DNA of 52,239 nt, taken from assembly GCA_938041445.1 (NCBI GenBank), contig CALISO010000002.1, positions 1 to 52,239 on the forward strand, read 5' to 3'. Within the stretch, counting starts at the first letter, position 1. The number at the start of each line of letters is the position of its first letter. Shown here in pieces: positions 43,559 to 52,239 of the stretch. The notes under the pieces were generated by a model. The model searched no databases. It was not told the DNA's origin and saw nothing but the letters and a program-made list of their open reading frames with translations. The stretch comes from an uncultured Saprospiraceae bacterium (GTDB taxonomy: Bacteria; Bacteroidota; Bacteroidia; Chitinophagales; Saprospiraceae). The position numbers and the translations under genes are program-made.

Positions 43559-44621
43559 CAGGATATCGGTAGCATTTTTTATTCTGTTCCTTATAGCATG
43601 TGGAGCTAACAATAATATCTTCGATGAAGATGTCAGACATCAGCTTTGGCTGTCACATAAGGGAGCAGATTTGCCAATCACAGTGGATGGCAACACAGCG
43701 TCTAAGGTATTCTGTATATTACTTCATGGAGGTCCAGGAGGCTCTGCTCAAGAGTTCAACTCATTTACTAAGACATTTACTGACGAAATAGAGAGTGAAT
43801 ATGCGATGGTCTATTATGATCAGAGATATGCAGGGATTTCCAGAGGTGATTATGATGCGACACTAAATACTGTAGTCCAACATATCGACGACTTAGATCA
43901 AGTGATTAACCTCTTATATTTGCGATATGGCAACGATATTCAAATTGCTCTGATGGGACACAGTTGGGGTGGATTTTTATCTGGGGCTTATTTATTAGAT
44001 CCCATAAGGGCCAGTAGAGTAGTTACTTGGATAAATATTGATGGAGCAATACATCGCACCAATTTTCTTAAGGACGATATGCAGTATATCATAGATCTAG
44101 CCGACCAACAAATTCAAGAAGGAGAGCTTGCATCTAGATGGTCTTCTATTAAGAATCAAGCAAGGGCAGAGTTAGACAGGAATATCTTTCCTTACGACTT
44201 TGAGAGTCAAAATGAACCATTCAGGATAGTAGGGGAGGCTGAGTTACTGATATTTGATTCGGATAGAATTAATAATAATTCTGATTCAGCCTTTGGAGCG
44301 ATATACTTTAATAATTATCAGCCTTTTATAGCTGCAGGAAATGATTTTAGAGATGCAGATTTGATTCAGCAAGATATGTTTGATTTTGACCCATTTATGG
44401 ATGCCAATATCTCTAACATTACCTTACCAACACTTAATATTTATGGGTTTTGGGATGTTCGTACAGCACCATTACAAGGTCAATATGTAATGGATTCGAT
44501 CTCTACTCCAGAAAGTCAGAAGTCATTTGTTATACTAGAAGATTCTGGGCACTCTCCTATGATTAATGAACCTATCCGACTCGCAGAGACCATATTAGAT
44601 TGGCTAGAGTTATACTTGTAG
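43542..44621 (+). CDS. Alpha/beta hydrolase lipoprotein (proline-iminopeptidase-like)
   Basis: 359 residues. Lipoprotein signal with Cys in FLIACGANN. The hydrolase fold shows the oxyanion motif LLHGGPGGSAQEF, the nucleophile elbow ALMGHSWGGFLSG, a likely acid near YGFWDVRTAP and the catalytic His in LEDSGHSPM. HGGPGG plus GHSWGG is typical of S33 peptidases such as proline iminopeptidase and relatives. The substrate is unknown. The start (ATG at 43542, or a second ATG at 43545) lies inside the upstream barrel gene. An outer-membrane lipid anchor is expected. Confidence 0.85.
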   Translation: MMKGINRISVAFFILFLIACGANNNIFDEDVRHQLWLSHKGADLPITVDGNTASKVFCILLHGGPGGSAQEFNSFTKTFTDEIESEYAMVYYDQRYAGISRGDYDATLNTVVQHIDDLDQVINLLYLRYGNDIQIALMGHSWGGFLSGAYLLDPIRASRVVTWINIDGAIHRTNFLKDDMQYIIDLADQQIQEGELASRWSSIKNQARAELDRNIFPYDFESQNEPFRIVGEAELLIFDSDRINNNSDSAFGAIYFNNYQPFIAAGNDFRDADLIQQDMFDFDPFMDANISNITLPTLNIYGFWDVRTAPLQGQYVMDSISTPESQKSFVILEDSGHSPMINEPIRLAETILDWLELYL

Positions 44622-44743
44622 TCTGCACTTCGATATATTGATATAGTGTCTGGGATACCTTACAATACGTCGTCAATTTAAATTGACCTTGCTTTGTACT
44701 ATCAGAAATATTTCAATGCTTTTCAAATGTCTTTGTGTAAATG

Positions 44744-44780
44744 AAAAATGGCTTACAAGTTTTAAACTTATAAGCCATTT
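44744..44780. terminator. Bidirectional hairpin between hydrolase and metK genes
   Basis: AAATGGCTTA-C-AAGTTT and AAACTT-A-TAAGCCATTT form a long stem with one internal mismatch. It lies between convergent genes. T-runs are short (three to five), so termination may be weak. Confidence 0.6.
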
Positions 44781-44835
44781 GATAACAATATCACCAATCA
44801 GTCATGATTGAGATTTGTTGTTTTTTATATTAAAT

Positions 44836-46092
44836 CTATGAAAGGGTAAATGCTTTCTTAATCTTGTTCACGTAGTCAAGTTTTTCCCAAGTGAATGTTT
44901 CAACATTTAGGCTTTTTTCCTTACCAGATCCATCCTTGAATGTTACTCTTTTCTTCTCAGATGGTCTACCCATATGACCATATGCAGCTGTCTCAGAGTA
45001 AATAGGCTTTCTTAGCTTCAATCTCGTTTCAATTCCATAAGGAGTCATATCAAATATGCTATAGATTTTCTTAGCTATTTTACCATCTGCCATATCTACT
45101 TTTGCACTACCATACGTGTTGATATAGATGTTAGTTGGTTTTGCAACTCCGATAGCATAAGAAACTTGTACAAGTACTTCATCACAAAGTCCAGCTGCTA
45201 CCATATTTTTAGCAATGTGTCTAGTTGCATATGCTGCTGATCTGTCTACTTTACTTGGATCTTTTCCAGAGAAAGCACCACCACCGTGGGCTCCTTTACC
45301 GCCGTATGTATCAACGATAATTTTTCTTCCAGTCAATCCTGTATCACCGTGAGGACCCCCGATTACGAATTTTCCTGTCGGGTTGATGTGGTACGTGATC
45401 TTGTCAGTAAATAATTTTTTTATTTTTGCTGGCAACTGCTTTTTTACAGCAGGTACGATGATTGATTTCACATCATCTTTAATCTGAGAAAGCATCGCTT
45501 TTTCTTCTGCAAAGTCATCATGTTGAGTAGAGACTACGATGCTATCTATTCTGATAGGGTTGTTATTGTCATCATATTCAATAGTGACTTGTGATTTGCT
45601 ATCTGGTCTTAGGTAAGTCATTTTCTTGCCAGCCTTTCTCACTATAGCAAGTTCCTGAAGAATCTTGTGAGATAGATCTAATGCAAGAGGCATATAGTTC
45701 TTCGTTTCGTTTGTTGCATAGCCGAACATCATTCCCTGATCTCCTGCTCCTTGTTGTTCCTTCTTTTTTCTATCAACACCTTGGTTGATATCTGGTGATT
45801 GCTCATGGATAGATGAGAATACACCACAACTATTACCATCAAACATATATTCAGACTTCGTGTAGCCAATCTTATTAACTACGCTTCTTGCAATGTCTTG
45901 AACATCTAAGTAGGCTTTAGATTTCACCTCTCCCGCAAGTACAACTTGACCGGTAGTAACAAGGGTTTCGCAAGCAACTTTTGAACTAGAATCAAAAGCT
46001 AAAAAATGATCAACTAAAGAATCAGAAATTTGGTCAGCTACTTTGTCTGGATGCCCTTCTGATACTGATTCGGATGTAAATAAATATGGCAT
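44836..46092 (-). CDS. metK: S-adenosylmethionine synthase
   Basis: 418 residues. Signature stretches: [67 protein letters not shown]. It makes S-adenosylmethionine from methionine and ATP, the methyl and radical donor needed among others by the radical SAM enzyme upstream in this window. No SAM riboswitch is visible: the 81-base gap before it holds only a promoter box. It is a single-gene unit. Confidence 0.97.
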   Translation of the reverse strand: MPYLFTSESVSEGHPDKVADQISDSLVDHFLAFDSSSKVACETLVTTGQVVLAGEVKSKAYLDVQDIARSVVNKIGYTKSEYMFDGNSCGVFSSIHEQSPDINQGVDRKKKEQQGAGDQGMMFGYATNETKNYMPLALDLSHKILQELAIVRKAGKKMTYLRPDSKSQVTIEYDDNNNPIRIDSIVVSTQHDDFAEEKAMLSQIKDDVKSIIVPAVKKQLPAKIKKLFTDKITYHINPTGKFVIGGPHGDTGLTGRKIIVDTYGGKGAHGGGAFSGKDPSKVDRSAAYATRHIAKNMVAAGLCDEVLVQVSYAIGVAKPTNIYINTYGSAKVDMADGKIAKKIYSIFDMTPYGIETRLKLRKPIYSETAAYGHMGRPSEKKRVTFKDGSGKEKSLNVETFTWEKLDYVNKIKKAFTLS

Positions 46093-46134
46093 GTACTATG
46101 TCTTTTATTGTTAAAATGTAGATCTGTAAAAGTG

Positions 46135-46142
46135 CAAATATA
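46135..46142 (-). promoter_or_regulatory. -7 box of metK
   Basis: Minus-strand TATATTTG, a perfect TAnnTTTG, 42 bases before the ATG at 46092. No proper -33 TTG is seen. Confidence 0.5.
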
Positions 46143-46173
46143 GAGGATATTTACACTATTTGTATGTCTGATG

Positions 46174-46785
46174 TTATTTCACCTCAAGCGAGAACATTTT
46201 GTGATTATTGATAAAGCCTTCATACTTGTGTCCAGGTAATATTTTACTGACACCTTTTGGTGTGCCAGTATAGATTAGATCACCTTTTTGGAGAGTGAAA
46301 TATTGTGAGATATAAACGATCAATTCATTGATAGTGAAGACCATCATACTTGTATCTGCTTGTTGTGCTATCTCACCATTTTTCTCTATTCGGAATGCCG
46401 AACCTTCTTCAATAAAGTTGCTCAGTGGGATAAACTCTTTACTTAACAGAGCTGAGTTATCAAATGCTTTACTAATCTCCCATGGCAATCGATTCTCCTT
46501 GCAATCTGCTTGGAGATCACGAGCAGTGAAATCAATTCCCAATCCTATAGAGTCATAGTAATCAGATGCAAAGTCTGGATGCACAGACTTTCCGTTCTTC
46601 TTAATCTTTACTACGATTTCTACTTCGTGCTGAAGATCATTAGTCCAAGTTGGAATGTAGTATGGCTTTTCGTCAGACGTAAGTGCTGTCGGAGGCTTCA
46701 TAAATATGACAGGCTTGGTCGGAACGTCACTGCCCATCTCTGCTGCATGTGCCTTGTAGTTTCTGCCTACACAAAATATTTTCAT
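46174..46785 (-). CDS. Fumarylacetoacetate hydrolase family protein
   Basis: 203 residues, the short form of the family. MKIFCVGRNYKAHAAEMGS, PVIFMKPPTALTS, the metal-binding LQHEVEIVVKI, YYDSIGLGIDFTARDLQ and GDLIYTGTPKGVSKI are the standard blocks. Such enzymes act as acylpyruvase, oxaloacetate decarboxylase or related hydrolases; the precise substrate is not readable. It follows trpS by 3 bases, so ridA-trpS-FAH form an operon on minus. Confidence 0.92.
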   Translation of the reverse strand: MKIFCVGRNYKAHAAEMGSDVPTKPVIFMKPPTALTSDEKPYYIPTWTNDLQHEVEIVVKIKKNGKSVHPDFASDYYDSIGLGIDFTARDLQADCKENRLPWEISKAFDNSALLSKEFIPLSNFIEEGSAFRIEKNGEIAQQADTSMMVFTINELIVYISQYFTLQKGDLIYTGTPKGVSKILPGHKYEGFINNHKMFSLEVK

Positions 46786-46788
46786 CTT

Positions 46789-47808
46789 CTAATATTTGAC
46801 ATTGAGTAATCCCGCCAATTCCTTAACTTCTTTGAGAGTTTGTTGAGCTCGTTCTCTAATTGCAGCAGAAGATTGTTTGATTTGATCTTTGACAGCTCTT
46901 TTGTCTTCTAGAAGTTCTAATTTCTTTTCTGTGAAGCCGGCTGATAACTTGACTAATGAATCTGCTGCCACTTCTTTGAGATCGACATACTTAAGGGTGC
47001 CTGCTTTAAATTCCTTTTGGAGTGATTCATATGCATTGGTATTATTGCCAGAGGCTTTTATCAATCTAAATAAATTTTCAATACCTGCACTCATCTCACC
47101 TTCAGCTGTATCACCAGTATCTGTTACTGCTGACTTAATTTGCTTACGGATACGAGCTTCATCTGCGAATACGCCTATGCAGTGCTTGTCGCCAGCACTT
47201 TTACTCATTTTACGGGTAGGATCGGCAGTCGACATTATCTTTGGGGTCTCAGTATGTAATGTCTCAGGCATTACAAAGTACTCCTTACCGACAGCATGGT
47301 TAAACCTTTGAGCAATAGCTCGCGATAGTTCGAGGTGTTGATCTTGATCTTTACCAACAGGTACATAGTCAGCATTGTATATAAGGATATCCGCAGCCTG
47401 GAGGACTGGATAGCCAAATAGTCCTGCAGAGATATAAGAATCTTTGCCTGCATCATCATTTTGCTTACTCTTATCCTTGAATTGTGTCATTCTTGATAGG
47501 TGGCCATATGAGCAATAGCAATTGAATATCCATCCAAGTTCTGTATGTTCCGGCACCAGCGATTGGATAAATAGATTATTTGGTTCTACTCCCGTTGCGA
47601 TAAGGTTAAATATGATTCCCCATACATTTTCCCTAAGTTTTTTTGGGGAGTAGGGCATTGTCATAGCATGGTAGTCTACGATACCGTAGACGCAATCGTG
47701 CTGTTCTTGCAATGCAACCCAATTCTTGACTGCTCCGAAGTAATTACCAAAGTGCATCTCTCCTGTGGGTTGAATACACGAGAGTACTTTTTTTCTTGTT
47801 TCACTCAT
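46789..47808 (-). CDS. trpS: Tryptophanyl-tRNA synthetase
   Basis: 339 residues, a normal bacterial length. Class I signature QPTGEMHFGNYFGAVKNW (HIGH-type) near the N-terminus and KMSKSAGDKH (KMSKS) in the middle. VPVGKDQDQHLELSRAIAQR and NADYVPVG match the tryptophan-binding region. It charges tRNA-Trp. It starts 11 bases after the ridA stop and ends 3 bases before the FAH-family gene. Confidence 0.96.
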   Translation of the reverse strand: MSETRKKVLSCIQPTGEMHFGNYFGAVKNWVALQEQHDCVYGIVDYHAMTMPYSPKKLRENVWGIIFNLIATGVEPNNLFIQSLVPEHTELGWIFNCYCSYGHLSRMTQFKDKSKQNDDAGKDSYISAGLFGYPVLQAADILIYNADYVPVGKDQDQHLELSRAIAQRFNHAVGKEYFVMPETLHTETPKIMSTADPTRKMSKSAGDKHCIGVFADEARIRKQIKSAVTDTGDTAEGEMSAGIENLFRLIKASGNNTNAYESLQKEFKAGTLKYVDLKEVAADSLVKLSAGFTEKKLELLEDKRAVKDQIKQSSAAIRERAQQTLKEVKELAGLLNVKY

Positions 47809-47819
47809 ATAGTATTTCT

Positions 47820-48206
47820 TTATAGGACAGCGATTGCAGATATCTCCACATTAACGTACTTAGGTAAATTTGCAACTTCCACTAGTTCTCTAGCAGGAGC
47901 AGTAGCTTCATCAAAGTACGTTGCATATACAGCATTGATTCTACTATACATTTCCATATCAGCGACAAAGACACTACACTTCACGATCTGGTCAAATGTC
48001 ATACTGGCATTGTCTAATATCGACTTAAGATTTTTAAATACCTGATGTGTCTCGGTTTCTATATCGTCAGTGACTAATTCTCCAGTAGATGGGTCGATTG
48101 CGATCTGACCCGAGATATACAATGTTCCGTTAGCTAGAATGGATTGATTGTATGGTCCTACAGGACTTGGTGCTTTATCTGTGTTTAAAATTGTCTTTGA
48201 TGCCAT
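47820..48206 (-). CDS. ridA: RidA family enamine/imine deaminase
   Basis: 128 residues. NTDKAPSPVGPYNQSILANG, LYISGQIAIDPSTGELV and the catalytic Arg in TAPARELVEV are the RidA marks. RidA hydrolyses reactive 2-aminoacrylate and related imines formed by PLP enzymes; such an enzyme is present at 14757. First gene of the ridA-trpS-FAH unit. Confidence 0.94.
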   Translation of the reverse strand: MASKTILNTDKAPSPVGPYNQSILANGTLYISGQIAIDPSTGELVTDDIETETHQVFKNLKSILDNASMTFDQIVKCSVFVADMEMYSRINAVYATYFDEATAPARELVEVANLPKYVNVEISAIAVL

Positions 48207-48245
48207 AATGAAAATGTGGTTATACTGTCTGATGACAAACTAAAA

Positions 48246-48279
48246 AAGTCTTCTCAAACTATGAAAGATGAGAAGACTC
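48246..48279 (-). terminator. Terminator after rpmF
   Basis: GAGAAGACT and AGTCTTCTC arms (nine pairs) around a 14-base loop; on minus the stem is followed by six T. It lies about 40 bases beyond the rpmF stop. Confidence 0.75.
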
Positions 48280-48319
48280 TAAATATATATTTTTTACTTA
48301 CGAGAGAGTAAACTATTGC

Positions 48320-48520
48320 TTACTCAAAATCCTCGTCCTCAGGTGCTTCAACTAACACTTGACCTTTATAATATAGAGCCCCATTGTGGTAGTATGCTCT
48401 GTGATAAAGGTGCGGTTCACCTGTCTTCTGACATACCATTACATGTGGTGCCTTAGCCTTTACATGAGTACGTCTTTTTCTCTTTCTTTGCTTTGATATC
48501 CTACTCTTTGGATGTGCCAT
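48320..48520 (-). CDS. rpmF: 50S ribosomal protein L32
   Basis: 66 residues. [20 protein letters not shown] is the usual basic L32 start; [17 protein letters not shown] follows, and the end is acidic (EAPEDEDFE). Only one Cys is kept (MVCQKTG) of the zinc-ribbon set seen in other phyla, as is common in Bacteroidota. It follows the DUF177 gene by 71 bases in the usual DUF177-rpmF pair; plsX and fabH, often next, are not beside it here. Confidence 0.96.
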   Translation of the reverse strand: MAHPKSRISKQRKRKRRTHVKAKAPHVMVCQKTGEPHLYHRAYYHNGALYYKGQVLVEAPEDEDFE

Positions 48521-48591
48521 AACTGGTAGTATTTAACTATTTATATTTATAGCTGCAGCTAAATATTTGTTTATCTAACCGTAGCGATCAA

Positions 48592-49125
48592 TCAATTTAA
48601 AAAATTCATATCGTTCAATGCATCCCACGGTGACGAGCTTTCTGATTCAGGATCGGGAGTATCTTCTTCGATATCCAATCTGTCGAGAGTAGCTGTGTCA
48701 CATGGTAAAGGTTCTTCTTCTTCACAGTCATAGATATTGACCAGAGGTAGATGCAGTGATATCTCATTGTAGACGATAGGAGCTAAATCTAAAATAGGCG
48801 CTTTCTCGTCAAAATAATAAGTCTCTAAGTCATCTACATTTGGGTTGTCATTGATCTGTGCATATACCCGCGAGGTAAATGTTACTGGGAGAGAAATACT
48901 TGCAGTACATCTGTCACAAATGGTCTGGATTTTTCCTGAACCTTTGATGACAATATCTATACTTTTGTTTTCTCTTTCAAGATCAACTTCAATGTCATAG
49001 TTGGCGTCTTTGATTGTTTGGCTTTCCAATGTTTCAAAGAAAGAATTGCCTACTTGAAAATGATAATGATGAGCACCATTTTTCAAGCTTTTAAGCTGTA
49101 TAGAAAAGTGCTCCAAACCTTGCAT
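48592..49125 (-). CDS. DUF177 (YceD-like) protein
   Basis: 177 residues from the ATG at 49125 (MQGLEHFSIQLKSLK). The frame could run to a TTG at 49155, but that codon lies within the -7 box, so the ATG is preferred. The DUF177 core is IQTICDRCTASISLPVTFTS, then an acidic YYFDEKAPILDLAPIVYNEISLHLP and DCEEEEPLPCD. The family (YceD, DUF177) is linked to 23S rRNA accumulation and nearly always precedes rpmF, as here. Confidence 0.9.
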   Translation of the reverse strand: MQGLEHFSIQLKSLKNGAHHYHFQVGNSFFETLESQTIKDANYDIEVDLERENKSIDIVIKGSGKIQTICDRCTASISLPVTFTSRVYAQINDNPNVDDLETYYFDEKAPILDLAPIVYNEISLHLPLVNIYDCEEEEPLPCDTATLDRLDIEEDTPDPESESSSPWDALNDMNFLN

Positions 49126-49152
49126 GTTAAAGAACGTTTTGTATTCGGAGTG

Positions 49153-49184
49153 CAAAGATACAGTATTATCAATGATAATTACAA
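49153..49184 (-). promoter_or_regulatory. Promoter of the DUF177-rpmF operon
   Basis: On minus: TTG (49184-49182), 21 bases, TATCTTTG (49160-49153). Both parts match the Bacteroidota promoter, and the placement fixes the DUF177 start at 49125 with a leader of roughly 20 bases. Confidence 0.6.
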
Positions 49185-49313
49185 ATCTAGTCTTGAATTA
49201 TCTGCCTGAATTGTAAGAATTTATAATCATTTTATCCCATTTGAGTTTATCTACGTCAGGTGTATTACTATTCTTACATTTGTCAATAGATCAATCAACG
49301 TATTTACTACCTT

Positions 49314-50261
49314 ATGAGTCAGAAAACAATCCTAGTCACTGGTGCCAATGGTCAATTGGGGAGAGTATTGACCAATTCATTAAGAGAAATATATGGTGAG
49401 GGCTCTGTTATCGCTAGTGATCTCAACTTTCCTGATGATAATAATGATCCCAATTCCATTTTCTTAGACATTCTTAATAAAGACAGATTCAAAGAGACAA
49501 TTCACGACTACAATATCACTGAAGTCTATCATATGGCAGCTATTCTGTCTGCTAGTGGTGAGGGAAATCCAATGAAAACTTGGAATGTAAATCTGAATGC
49601 CTTGCTTGATCTATTAGAAATGAGCAAAGAAATGGAGGTGCAAAAGCTATTCTTCCCAAGTACTATAGCAGTATTTGGTCAGACCACGCCTCAGGTCAAC
49701 ACACCTCAAGATGTCCCACTCCTTCCAGAAACTGTATACGGCATAAGTAAGACAACTGGTGAGTTGTGGTGCAATTACTACTACAAACGCTATGGCCTTG
49801 ATGTCAGATCAGTTAGGTACCCAGGAATAATCAGTTATCAATCAATGCCGAGTGGTGGCACGACAGATTATGCAGTTGAAATATATCACGAAGCATTGAA
49901 AAATGGGACTTATGAGTGTTTTCTAGGTCCAGAGACTGCTCTTCCAATGATGTTTATAGACGACGCAATCAGGGCTACTATAGAATTGATGCAAGCGCCG
50001 ATTGACTCTATCAAGACTAGATATAGTTATAACTTATCGGCAATGTCATTCACTCCAGCACAATTAGCTGAATCCATTAAAACGGCATTGCCTGACTTTA
50101 CGATAAACTATAAACCCGACTTTCGTCAAGCCATTGCTGATAGTTGGTCAGAGTCAATAGATGATACACGAGCAAGAGAAGAGTGGGGTTGGCAACCAAG
50201 GTTCGACCTAAAGAAAATGACAGAAATAATGTTAGACAAACTAAAACCCAAATATTCATGA
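49314..50261 (+). CDS. L-threonine 3-dehydrogenase, NAD-epimerase (SDR) type
   Basis: 315 residues. Rossmann start [18 protein letters not shown]; catalytic Tyr/Lys in [29 protein letters not shown] and [31 protein letters not shown] are typical of the short-chain L-threonine dehydrogenase branch, distinct from zinc Tdh. It oxidises threonine to 2-amino-3-ketobutyrate. The stop overlaps the start of kbl (ATGA at 50258-50261), which supports this assignment over other epimerases, since Kbl uses the product. Confidence 0.92.
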   Translation: MSQKTILVTGANGQLGRVLTNSLREIYGEGSVIASDLNFPDDNNDPNSIFLDILNKDRFKETIHDYNITEVYHMAAILSASGEGNPMKTWNVNLNALLDLLEMSKEMEVQKLFFPSTIAVFGQTTPQVNTPQDVPLLPETVYGISKTTGELWCNYYYKRYGLDVRSVRYPGIISYQSMPSGGTTDYAVEIYHEALKNGTYECFLGPETALPMMFIDDAIRATIELMQAPIDSIKTRYSYNLSAMSFTPAQLAESIKTALPDFTINYKPDFRQAIADSWSESIDDTRAREEWGWQPRFDLKKMTEIMLDKLKPKYS

Positions 50262-51451
50262 TTACTGATGTAAATGCACAACTAGCTAAAGAACTAGCCG
50301 ATATTAGAGAGGCTGGACTTTTTAAAGAAGAGAGGATCATAACTACACCCCAGGCCGCTGATATTACTACAACATCGGGTGATGAGGTGATAAACTTCTG
50401 TGCCAATAATTATCTTGGATTGTCTTCGCATCCAGATGTGATTAATGCTGCAAAGAGTTCAATTGACTCGCATGGATTTGGAATGTCTTCAGTAAGATTT
50501 ATATGTGGAACTCAAGATATCCACAAAGAGCTGGAGCAAAAGATCGCCAAGTTTGTCGGTCAAGAAGATGCTATCCTATATGCGGCAGCATTTGATGCAA
50601 ATGGTGGATTATTTGAACCATTGTTGACTGCTGAAGACGCCATCGTATCTGATAGTCTCAATCATGCCTCAATTATAGATGGCATCAGACTCTGTAAAGC
50701 AAAACGCTTCAGGTATGCTAATAATGATATGACAGACCTGGAAGCAAAGCTTAAAGAGGCAAAGGAATCAGGTGCAAGACGCATAATGATTGCAACTGAT
50801 GGCGTGTTCTCTATGGATGGGATCATTGCAAACCTTAAAGGAGTGTGTGACTTAGCCGATAAATATGAGGCAATGGTAATGGTTGATGATTGTCACGCTA
50901 CGGGATTTACAGGGAGTACTGGAAGAGGCAGTGGTGAACATAACGGAGTGATGGATAGGGTAGATATCGTTACTGGGACATTTGGAAAGGCGCTTGGAGG
51001 TGCCTCAGGTGGATTTACTGCATCAAGCAAGGAGGTAGTAGCGATGCTCAGACAACGATCAAGACCATACTTATTCTCCAACACGCTTGCACCAAGTATA
51101 GTGGGAGCCTCTATTGCAGTACTCGACGTTTTAGAAGGTTCTACGGCATTGAGAGATAAGCTAGAGCAAAATGCCCAACAATTTAGAAAAGGAATGACTG
51201 CTGTAGGCTTTGATTTAGTACCAGGAGAGCATCCTATCATACCAGTGATGCTGTATGATGCGCCATTGTCACAACGATTTGCAGAGGCATTATTAGCAGA
51301 AGGTATTTATGTTATTGGATTCTACTATCCAGTGGTACCAAAAGGCCAAGCTCGTATCAGGGTACAACTATCTGCAGCTCACGAGTCACATCACATCGAA
51401 AAAGCAATCGCAGCATTTACAAAAGTGGGGAAGGATCTAGGAGTAATCTAG
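50258..51451 (+). CDS. kbl: Glycine C-acetyltransferase (2-amino-3-ketobutyrate CoA ligase)
   Basis: 397 residues from the ATG at 50258; the frame extends 25 codons further into the dehydrogenase gene but that is shadow. [72 protein letters not shown] and the PLP-lysine motif [15 protein letters not shown] identify Kbl. It splits 2-amino-3-ketobutyrate with CoA into glycine and acetyl-CoA, finishing threonine breakdown with the upstream gene. Confidence 0.96.
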   Translation: MITDVNAQLAKELADIREAGLFKEERIITTPQAADITTTSGDEVINFCANNYLGLSSHPDVINAAKSSIDSHGFGMSSVRFICGTQDIHKELEQKIAKFVGQEDAILYAAAFDANGGLFEPLLTAEDAIVSDSLNHASIIDGIRLCKAKRFRYANNDMTDLEAKLKEAKESGARRIMIATDGVFSMDGIIANLKGVCDLADKYEAMVMVDDCHATGFTGSTGRGSGEHNGVMDRVDIVTGTFGKALGGASGGFTASSKEVVAMLRQRSRPYLFSNTLAPSIVGASIAVLDVLEGSTALRDKLEQNAQQFRKGMTAVGFDLVPGEHPIIPVMLYDAPLSQRFAEALLAEGIYVIGFYYPVVPKGQARIRVQLSAAHESHHIEKAIAAFTKVGKDLGVI

Positions 51452-51486
51452 ATTTGTAATCTCACATATCGAATCAAATAAAAGCG

Positions 51487-51509
51487 GGCTCCTTGGTTAG
51501 AGGAGCCCT
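51487..51509 (+). terminator. Hairpin after kbl
   Basis: GGGCTCC, nine-base loop, GGAGCCC, 35 bases beyond the stop. No good T-run follows (TTGATTC), so termination is probable but not certain. Confidence 0.6.
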
Positions 51510-51635
51510 TGATTCATTGGTTACTATAAGGTTCTCATGGTTGGTGAGACAATAACCAAATTTAAAAGGATCTTACTCCGAAGGTAAGAAATTCTCTTCT
51601 CATATCAATGAATTAAAATTAAATTGAAAAGGTCG

Positions 51636-51667
51636 TTGGAATTGTCAATATGTAAATAGTATCTTTG
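51636..51667 (+). promoter_or_regulatory. Promoter of the tRNA genes
   Basis: TTG at 51636-51638, 21 bases, TATCTTTG at 51660-51667, about 32 bases before tRNA-Ser. A perfect TAnnTTTG box. Confidence 0.6.
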
Positions 51668-51698
51668 CCGTCCGCTTAAAACGCTAAGTGGTCAAAAC

Positions 51699-51787
51699 GG
51701 TGAGGTGGGTGAGTGGCTGAAACCATCAGTTTGCTAAACTGACGTACTGGGAAACCGGTACCGCGGGTTCGAATCCCGCCTCCACCG
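51699..51787 (+). tRNA. tRNA-Ser (anticodon GCU)
   Basis: 89 bases with a long variable arm, as expected for tRNA-Ser. D arm GGT/ACC, anticodon stem TCAGT/ACTGA with loop TTGCTAA (anticodon GCT), and T arm GCGGG-TTCGAAT-CCCGC. Acceptor GGTGAGG pairs with CTCCACC except A5-C68, with G6-U67 a wobble. CCA is not encoded. It reads AGC/AGU codons. Confidence 0.95.
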
Positions 51788-51797
51788 CTGTTAGAAT

Positions 51798-51839
51798 AAA
51801 TAATCAAGAATAAATTTTAACAATTATTCTTGATTATTT
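51798..51839. repeat. 16-base perfect inverted repeat between the two tRNA genes
   Basis: The arm 51798-51813 (AAATAATCAAGAATAA) is the exact complement of 51824-51839, with a ten-base loop. It starts 11 bases after tRNA-Ser and ends 1 base before tRNA-Pro. It could be a terminator for tRNA-Ser or a processing hairpin; there is no T-run beyond the stem itself. Confidence 0.75.
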
Positions 51840-51840
51840 T

Positions 51841-51915
51841 CGGGGCATAGCGCAGTCCGGTTAGCGCACCTGCTTTGGGAGCAGGGGGTCCCAGGTTCGA
51901 ATCCTGGTGCCCCGA
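51841..51915 (+). tRNA. tRNA-Pro (anticodon UGG)
   Basis: 75 bases. Acceptor CGGGGCA pairs with TGCCCCG, with discriminator A. Anticodon stem CTGCT/AGCAG with loop TTTGGGA (anticodon TGG), T arm CCAGG-TTCGAAT-CCTGG. CCA is not encoded. It reads CCN proline codons. Confidence 0.96.
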
Positions 51916-51930
51916 CAACTTTAAAACTTA

Positions 51931-51970
51931 AGACCTTGTAAACGAACTGTTTACGAGGTCTTTGTTTTTT
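51931..51970 (+). terminator. Terminator after tRNA-Pro
   Basis: AGACCT-T-GTAAAC, loop GAACT, GTTTAC-G-AGGTCT: 12 pairs plus a T-G pair, followed by TTGTTTTTT. A strong intrinsic terminator. Confidence 0.88.
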
Positions 51971-52093
51971 CGGGGAACAAATTTCGAGAAACATTTTCTT
52001 CTTTTATTATTTTACGAAGTATTATTTTTACCTTTTCATTATGTAGAAATGAGACGGTGCTGGATGGTTACAAAAATCAAAAAATAATTTAAG

Positions 52094-52239
52094 ATGAAAA
52101 GTCTATTCTTATTGATCAGTCTTACCTGTTTTGCTATAGTTAGTTGTGTAGCTGATGATAAATCTATTTCGACAATGCCGATTCAAAAAACAACTCATGT
52201 AAATTATACTTTGGTTGTAGAAGGTTTTGATTGGGGAGC
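52094..52239 (+). CDS. Lipoprotein, N-terminal part only (runs off the window)
   Basis: 48 codons are visible. MKSLFLLISLTCFAIVSC is a lipoprotein signal with lipobox Cys at residue 18 (IVSC), followed by VADDKSISTMPIQKT and a start of beta sequence (VNYTLVVEGFDWG). Nothing can be said about function. It begins 178 bases after tRNA-Pro, beyond the terminator. Confidence 0.7.
   Translation, partial: MKSLFLLISLTCFAIVSCVADDKSISTMPIQKTTHVNYTLVVEGFDWG

Noticed and set aside
46093-46173. Possible SAM riboswitch upstream of metK
   Set aside because: The gap is only 81 bases and holds a promoter box close to the ATG; no multi-stem structure or terminator/anti-terminator pair is visible.
50098-51240. 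Minus-strand frames of 102 and 115 codons across the threonine dehydrogenase / kbl genes
   Set aside because: Shadows of two conserved, coupled genes; Ser/Leu/Pro-rich with no start context.

Overview
The window looks like chromosomal DNA of a Bacteroidota bacterium, probably of the Saprospiria/Chitinophagia side. The evidence is AT-rich sequence, start regions without clear Shine-Dalgarno sites, several TAnnTTTG-type promoter boxes, and families typical of the phylum: PorP/SprF, PorX, gliding-associated (type B) C-terminal domains, SprB repeats, PD40-OmpA proteins, DUF4835, an Rpb6-like omega subunit, a DPP11-type S46 peptidase and BshB1. I see no phage, IS element, CRISPR array or rRNA.

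Layout. 1-3484: end of a type IX secretion (T9SS) cargo gene, a PorP/SprF-like partner and a PD40-OmpA protein, in one operon. 3481-8763: YwaF-like membrane protein, S46 dipeptidyl-peptidase with an odd cysteine-rich tail, radical SAM/SPASM protein, TPR protein. 8814-14808: PorE-like TPR-PD40-OmpA protein, then the syntenic run bamD, rpoZ-like, coaBC, DUF4835, purN. 14757-18777: PLP deaminase-like gene and TPR histidine kinase on minus, divergent from a NarL-type response regulator across a structured ~600 bp spacer. 18886-21410: propeller-SprB-OmpA protein and a CHAP protein. 21612-27312: ffh, two small secreted proteins, bshB1, fabH, mscS, mqnA. 27641-34790: large SprB-repeat cargo, DUF1573 lipoprotein, LamG cargo, Ca/Na antiporter. 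34969-39133: tatC, a small membrane protein, porX, HD phosphohydrolase. 39201-44621: a remarkable 1202-residue 23-mer-repeat protein with internal OmpA and terminal peptidoglycan-binding domains, a barrel-like protein and an alpha/beta hydrolase. 44836-49125: metK, FAH-family, trpS, ridA, rpmF, DUF177. 49314-51451: threonine dehydrogenase and kbl. 51699-51915: tRNA-Ser(GCU) and tRNA-Pro(UGG). The right edge cuts a lipoprotein.

The connecting theme is envelope building and protein export: T9SS cargo, a partner and a regulator; several proteins able to grip peptidoglycan; BamD, TatC and Ffh. The rest is housekeeping metabolism (CoA, purine, SAM, menaquinone, bacillithiol, threonine). The most unusual items are the repeat protein at 39201-42809, the Cys-rich tail at 6487-6584 and the kinase/regulator spacer at 17527-18126.

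All family calls are made by eye from motifs and synteny; no database search was run. Residue numbers were hand-counted.
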